Shown piece after piece: positions 5,537-8,294 of a stretch of 8,294 nucleotides of DNA. The notes beneath the pieces were generated by a model. It was given only the letters and a program-made list of their open reading frames with translations, had not been told where the DNA came from and made no database searches. Each line of letters starts with the position of its first letter. The first letter of the stretch is position 1. Location: the NCBI GenBank assembly GCA_902803585.1, contig CADCQO010000124.1, positions 1 through 8,294 on the forward strand. Reading direction: 5' to 3'. The translations under genes and the position numbers were made by a program. The DNA comes from an uncultured Ruminococcus sp. Its GTDB lineage: Bacteria > Bacillota > Clostridia > Oscillospirales > Acutalibacteraceae.

Positions 5537-7207
5537 TTAGTTCTCAGACTTCTTTCTGGTAGCAACAAGAGCAACACCCAGAGCAGCTACAGCTACAGAA
5601 GCAACTGCGATCGGCATTGTAGCGTCGCCGGTCTTTACAGGATCGTTAGGATTGATAGGAGTTGTGGAAGTTGTTGTAGAAGTAGTAGATGTAGTCGGGT
5701 TAGAAGCAGGAGTTGAGGACGGATCCTTGGAAACAGAGGGATCAGACTCACCATACTTCTCAGATACGAACTCGCCGTCATAAGCCTTCCACTCGCCTGC
5801 ACCGTAAGAGAACTTTGTCTTCTCGATGCCTCTGCCCTTCTTAGGCTCAGTAGCGGTATCGATGACATAGATCTGACCAGCGTTAGCGGTAGAATCGAAT
5901 ACCAGGTCACCAGTCTGATAGCCTGTTTCACCAGCCCAGATCTGCTCGTCTGTCTTGCCGCTGTTGAAGATGATCTTCAGGGGCTTCTGGTTGCCTTCAG
6001 CATCATAGGAATAAGGAATTCTTGCCTGCCAGATATCGGTATCAGCAATTCTCTTCATTGCTGTGCCCGGGAACTTTGTGGGGTTGTAACCCTCAGAACC
6101 GTCTTCAGTAGTAACAGGTGTGCAGCCATAGACGTTGCCTTCAAAGTCAACTGTCTTGGAGTAGTCAGTTTCCCACCAGTAAGCACATACAGATTCCCAC
6201 TTGGTCTGGCTGTTATCGAAGTAGATATACATATCACGGGTTGTCTGCTTGCCGGTATCCTGAGAAACCTCGGAAACCTCAGAAACCTCCGAAACCTCAG
6301 AAACCTCAGAAACCTCAGAAACCTCAGAAGGCTCAGAAGGCTCGGAAACCTCAGAAACCTCAGAAACCTCAGAAACCTCAGAAACCTCAGAAGGCTCGGG
6401 ATCTTCCTGAGCTACACCTGTGTTCATGATCTTCAGAGAACCATCTTCAGCTGTATATGTAACGATTACAGGCCATACTTCCAGATCAGAACCGTTTGTA
6501 TCCAGGAATACGATGACGTTCTTACCGTCTTCAGGCAGAACGATGTTCGTCTGGCTGTTCTGAGTTCTGTCATAGTCAGCTTCATAAGCGCCCCAGCTCA
6601 GCTTATCCCAGTTCGCATCAGCACGAACCTTGAAGCCCTGACCGCCAGCAGCGATGTCACCGATAGCAGCAGCATAAACACCGTCAGCAACCTCTGACAT
6701 TACAACATCATTGCCCCAGCCGCTGAACTCACCAACAACGCCGAGAGAAGTGAACTCTGCATTTGCATCGCCACCCTCGTTGGGAGAAGTAAAGTAACCA
6801 ACAGGCCATACGTTGCCATCTTCGCCGTTAGCATCGAGCAGTACAACGAGATCTGTGTCACCGTCAGCTACGATGCTGCAGTTAGTCTGGCTGTTGAAAG
6901 TACGGTCATAATCAGCCTCATACTCGCCCCAGCTGTCATTCCAGTCACCGTCAGCACGTACCTTGAAGATATAATCGCCCTTCGGAACAACAGTAGCACC
7001 AACATATACGCGGTTAGCTACTTCTGACATAGCGGCAGCGTCTTCTTTCCACTCGGTCATTGAACCAATAAAGCCGATTGTGTGGTTGTCAAAGTAAGTT
7101 GCGCCTTCGCCTTCATCCATTGTTTCACGAGCGGAAACGGATACTACTGCCATGGAGCTGACCAGTGCAGCACAAAGAGCGATACCAAAGAGTTTTTTCA
7201 TCTGCAT
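5537..7207 (-). CDS. Secreted modular starch-binding-type surface protein (two X25-like modules plus CBM26-like module)
   Basis: A 556-residue protein with no enzymatic domain. Signal peptide at 1-26, ending VSVSA. Two related modules follow at about 43-141 and 154-251, sharing MSEVA..VY, FKVRAD..W, SWG.YEADYDRT.NSQTN and VWPV; they resemble the small beta-sandwich X25/SusE-type starch-binding modules seen near pullulanase and amylase domains. A linker of 15 Glu-(Val/Pro)-Ser triplets (271-315) leads to a third module (about 325-450) with YFDNSQTKW, AYWW, FPGTAMKRI and IIFNSGKTDEQIW, the pattern of family 26 starch-binding modules. Then come a Ser/Thr/Pro linker (about 487-520), KTGDA, a hydrophobic segment (about 531-550) and RKKSEN: a membrane anchor or divergent sorting signal. 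The most likely role is holding starch at the cell surface. The ATG at 7207 is chosen because AGGAGGAA sits 8 nt upstream and the signal peptide starts there; a longer reading from 7267 would place the SD inside the gene. Monocistronic. Ligand not proven. Confidence 0.85.
   Translation of the reverse strand: MQMKKLFGIALCAALVSSMAVVSVSARETMDEGEGATYFDNHTIGFIGSMTEWKEDAAAMSEVANRVYVGATVVPKGDYIFKVRADGDWNDSWGEYEADYDRTFNSQTNCSIVADGDTDLVVLLDANGEDGNVWPVGYFTSPNEGGDANAEFTSLGVVGEFSGWGNDVVMSEVADGVYAAAIGDIAAGGQGFKVRADANWDKLSWGAYEADYDRTQNSQTNIVLPEDGKNVIVFLDTNGSDLEVWPVIVTYTAEDGSLKIMNTGVAQEDPEPSEVSEVSEVSEVSEVSEPSEPSEVSEVSEVSEVSEVSEVSEVSQDTGKQTTRDMYIYFDNSQTKWESVCAYWWETDYSKTVDFEGNVYGCTPVTTEDGSEGYNPTKFPGTAMKRIADTDIWQARIPYSYDAEGNQKPLKIIFNSGKTDEQIWAGETGYQTGDLVFDSTANAGQIYVIDTATEPKKGRGIEKTKFSYGAGEWKAYDGEFVSEKYGESDPSVSKDPSSTPASNPTTSTTSTTTSTTPINPNDPVKTGDATMPIAVASVAVAALGVALVATRKKSEN
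6263..6397 (-). repeat. Fifteen 9-bp tandem units encoding an (EVS/EPS)n linker
   Basis: 135 bp of in-frame 9-bp units (sense GAGGTTTCT) in the order EPS, EVS x5, EPS x2, EVS x7. Most EVS units are identical at DNA level, with only a few synonymous Ser codon changes (TCC, TCG). It forms a Glu/Ser-rich, probably disordered hinge between the paired N-terminal modules and the CBM26-like module. Confidence 0.95.
6455..7081 (-). repeat. Internal duplication of a carbohydrate-binding-like module
   Basis: Two copies, at 6785-7081 (residues 43-141) and 6455-6748 (154-251), align through most of their length. The cores FKVRADGDWN...EYEADYDRTFNSQTN and FKVRADANWD...AYEADYDRTQNSQTN are nearly identical and DNA similarity is still visible (for example GTTAGTCTGGCTGTT against GTTCGTCTGGCTGTT on the plus strand). 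The flanks have diverged, so the duplication is not very recent. Confidence 0.85.
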
Positions 7208-7215
7208 GATAAATC

Positions 7216-7223
7216 TTCCTCCT
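7216..7223 (-). promoter_or_regulatory. Ribosome binding site of the starch-binding protein gene
   Basis: The minus strand reads AGGAGGAA, a near-perfect anti-16S match, ending 8 nt before ATG 7207. It rules out the in-frame upstream ATG at 7267 as the main start. Confidence 0.85.
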
Positions 7224-7269
7224 AAAAATAAATGTTGTAAAACCCGCAGTACGAGCTTTACCTGCACTA

Positions 7270-7298
7270 ATTATAAAACAAATCCGAAAAAAAATCAA
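7270..7298 (-). promoter_or_regulatory. Sigma-A-type promoter of the starch-binding protein gene
   Basis: On the minus strand TTGATT (plus 7293-7298) is followed after 17 bp by a perfect TATAAT (plus 7270-7275). The spacer contains an 8-T run. Transcription would start near 7263, giving a 5' leader of about 55 nt before ATG 7207. The match suggests strong expression. Confidence 0.8.
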
Positions 7299-7466
7299 GA
7301 AGCAATTCCTGCTTTTTCTTCTTCCTTATACACAAACGTGTTTTTTTGGGCATAATCACGAAAATTTTCGGCAATTCTGTTTTTCTGCATGAAATAACCT
7401 CTGTTTTGCCTGTCTATTATGCACATAATTTTTCTTCGTTTTTTGTGCAACAAGTTGACTGATTTG

Positions 7467-7483
7467 GTTACAAATTTGTTACA
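7467..7483. promoter_or_regulatory. Possible operator: GTTACA direct repeat enclosing a palindrome
   Basis: The sequence GTTACAAATTTGTTACA has GTTACA at 7467-7472 and 7478-7483, with the 10-bp palindrome ACAAATTTGT at 7470-7479. It lies about 170 bp upstream of the minus-strand promoter and 90 bp upstream of the plus-strand one. Chance is possible in such AT-rich DNA. Confidence 0.25.
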
Positions 7484-7540
7484 GACTGCCTGACCGGTAA
7501 AAAATTCCCCTATTTTTTTGTTTTCGGGGTAACTCATTTC

Positions 7541-7553
7541 CCTGTAATACAGG
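7541..7553. promoter_or_regulatory. Possible operator: palindrome upstream of the zinc-ribbon gene promoter
   Basis: CCTGTAATACAGG is an inverted repeat of 5 bp arms with a 3-nt centre, 21 bp upstream of the -35 box at 7575. The position suits an activator site, but the arms are short and no known regulator is implied. Confidence 0.25.
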
Positions 7554-7574
7554 ATTCCGTGAACCATCTCAGCA

Positions 7575-7603
7575 TTGACAAAGAAATACAATACCGCTAT
7601 AGT
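7575..7603 (+). promoter_or_regulatory. Sigma-A-type promoter of the zinc-ribbon membrane protein gene
   Basis: A perfect TTGACA at 7575-7580 is followed after exactly 17 bp by TATAGT at 7598-7603 (5 of 6). A second -10-like TATACT directly follows at 7604-7609. The start would be near 7610, leaving a leader of about 35 nt that contains AGGAG at 7633-7637, 7 nt before ATG 7645. Confidence 0.85.
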
Positions 7604-7644
7604 TATACTTGTAATGCAACACTACTGTTAAGAGGAGCTATCTT

Positions 7645-8154
7645 ATGAAGTACTGCACGAAATGCAAGAAAATCTATACTGATACTGACCGCACCGCCTG
7701 TGTTCTCTGCGGGCGGGAGCTTATCAGCAACCCAAACCAGTATTCTCCTGTTGATATTGTTACTGCCAACGGCTTCGAGCTGGAGCGCATCAAATCTGCG
7801 CTGACCGAAGAAAGCATTCCCTTTTCTGTCCGTGAATGCCGTGACGATACCGGCTTACAGATTCTGAATGCCGCACCGCCGGAAAATTCCTGTATTTCCG
7901 TTCCGCTGGGCTACTACACACAGACAATGGAACTGCTCATCGGCATCGGTGCTCTGCAGGAGGCGGACGAGCTGAGCGAAGAGGACGAGAAAAAACTGCA
8001 GGAGGAACGCACCGCCACAAAGCAAGAGCTTTCACCCAGAAAGAGCTTCTGGATCAAGGTGCTGTCCATTCTCCTGTTCATCGGACTGATTGCCGCCACC
8101 GTATTCCTTGCCGATATCATCGGACGCTTTATCAACCCGAATTTCTACAAGTAA
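7645..8154 (+). CDS. Zinc-ribbon / DUF2007-like protein with C-terminal membrane helix
   Basis: A 169-residue protein of unknown function. The N-terminus is a small zinc ribbon with CTKC (Cys 4 and 7) and CVLC (Cys 19 and 22). Residues about 36-100 (VDIVTANGFELERIKSALTEESIPF ending in ISVPLGYYTQTMELL, given here in outline) follow the pattern of DUF2007-type putative signal-transducing domains, which pair a 'tan..ea..ik..L...gI' start with an 'I.V....y..a..lL' end. A charged Glu-rich helix (106-130) leads to a membrane helix (about 135-158) and a short tail, NPNFYK. With no signal peptide, the zinc ribbon and DUF2007-like part should face the cytoplasm. It has its own promoter and terminator, so it is a single-gene unit. 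Similar zinc-ribbon-plus-helix proteins are common in Clostridia, but no partner is evident. The DUF2007 resemblance is by pattern and moderate. Confidence 0.8.
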   Translation: MKYCTKCKKIYTDTDRTACVLCGRELISNPNQYSPVDIVTANGFELERIKSALTEESIPFSVRECRDDTGLQILNAAPPENSCISVPLGYYTQTMELLIGIGALQEADELSEEDEKKLQEERTATKQELSPRKSFWIKVLSILLFIGLIAATVFLADIIGRFINPNFYK

Positions 8155-8166
8155 AAATACCCTGCA

Positions 8167-8206
8167 AAACGCCGGTGAAACATTGCATTTCACCGGCGTT
8201 TCTTTT
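8167..8206 (+). terminator. Intrinsic terminator of the zinc-ribbon membrane protein gene
   Basis: Perfect 14-bp arms AAACGCCGGTGAAA (8167-8180) and TTTCACCGGCGTTT (8188-8201) enclose a 7-nt loop and are followed by CTTTT. It starts 12 bp after the TAA at 8152-8154. With A residues at the base of the left arm it might also work weakly for a gene arriving on the minus strand. Confidence 0.92.
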
Positions 8207-8294
8207 ATCTGGAGGAAAAACGGAACCCTTGCTGTCAGTTCAGGAACGAAGTGCGGTTTCAGTTTTTCCGGAAGGACAGGCAGTCAGTACACTG
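8207..8294. other. Unassigned end of window
   Basis: Two readings are open and neither is decisive. On the plus strand, GGAGGA at 8211 precedes a TTG at 8229 (13-nt spacing after GGAGG) that opens a frame to the window end (LLSVQERSAVSVFPEGQ...). On the minus strand, a frame enters from the edge and reaches a TGA at about 8240 (...PSGKTETALRS). More sequence to the right is needed to tell which, if either, is real. Confidence 0.3.

Larger units (their letters stand above)
7299..7574. other. AT-rich intergenic region between divergent promoters
   Basis: No convincing gene is seen here. The stretch is AT-rich with many T-runs on the plus strand. It contains a doubtful 31-codon minus-strand ORF (7295-7390), a GTTACA direct repeat around ACAAATTTGT (7467-7483) and a CCTGTAATACAGG palindrome (7541-7553). 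It separates the minus-strand surface-protein promoter from the plus-strand promoter at 7575 and is the natural place for regulator binding. Confidence 0.6.

Noticed and set aside
6263..6397. CRISPR-like short repeat array
   Set aside because: The 9-bp units are contiguous, in frame and without spacers; this is a coding tandem repeat.
6118..6429. Plus-strand frame encoding a KPQ repeat protein
   Set aside because: It is simply the complement of the (EVS/EPS)n repeat read in another frame. The minus strand has the signal peptide, modules, promoter and ribosome site.
7208..7267. Upstream ATG at 7267 extending the starch-binding protein by 20 residues
   Set aside because: It would place the strong AGGAGGAA site inside the gene and push the signal peptide away from the N-terminus. 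It is also barely downstream of the predicted transcription start.

Overview
The window reads as chromosome from a Gram-positive anaerobe of the Ruminococcus/Oscillospiraceae type. The reasons are strong AGGAGG-type ribosome binding sites, BIG2-domain surface proteins, a lipoprotein with a Ser/Thr/Glu/Pro stalk, and a secreted starch-binding-type protein with a 'TGD + membrane helix + RKK' tail of a kind I associate with Ruminococcus surface proteins. Base composition is roughly balanced. The genus is inferred from gene style, not proven.

Region 1 (1-4214, + strand) is the distal part of a cell-surface polysaccharide or teichoic-acid-like gene cluster. It holds the last 32 codons of what is probably an ABC-2 permease, a TagH/Wzt-type ATPase, a GT-B glycosyltransferase of family 4 type, a signal-peptide/BIG2/CnaB-like/BIG2/membrane-helix protein, and an IspD/TarI-family cytidylyltransferase that looks more like TarI. 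Spacing is tight (28 and 30 bp, then a 4-bp and a 1-bp overlap), so this is very probably one operon. The genes fit together as nucleotide-activated precursor synthesis, sugar addition and export. The BIG2 membrane protein, translationally coupled between glycosyltransferase and cytidylyltransferase, is the unexplained member.

Region 2 (4281-5442, + strand) is a TraB/GumN-family lipoprotein on a repetitive stalk, ended by a clear intrinsic terminator. It may be read from the upstream operon, as no terminator is visible in the 66-bp gap.

Region 3 (5455-7298, - strand) is a convergent single gene with its own terminator and a near-consensus promoter. It encodes a secreted, non-enzymatic, modular protein: two related beta-sandwich-like modules, a 15-unit (Glu-Val/Pro-Ser) linker, a CBM26-like module, a Thr/Ser linker and a C-terminal anchor. 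The best reading is a surface starch-binding protein.

Region 4 (7299-7574) is an AT-rich intergenic region between divergent promoters, with small palindromes and one doubtful 31-codon ORF. Region 5 (7575-8206, + strand) is a monocistronic gene for a zinc-ribbon/DUF2007-like/membrane-helix protein, with an excellent promoter and a perfect hairpin terminator. The last 88 bases cannot be assigned.

Nothing here is a defence system, mobile element, CRISPR array or RNA gene. The most novel candidates are the BIG2/CnaB-like protein inside the polysaccharide operon, the TraB/GumN lipoprotein, and the modular starch-binding protein with its repeat linker.
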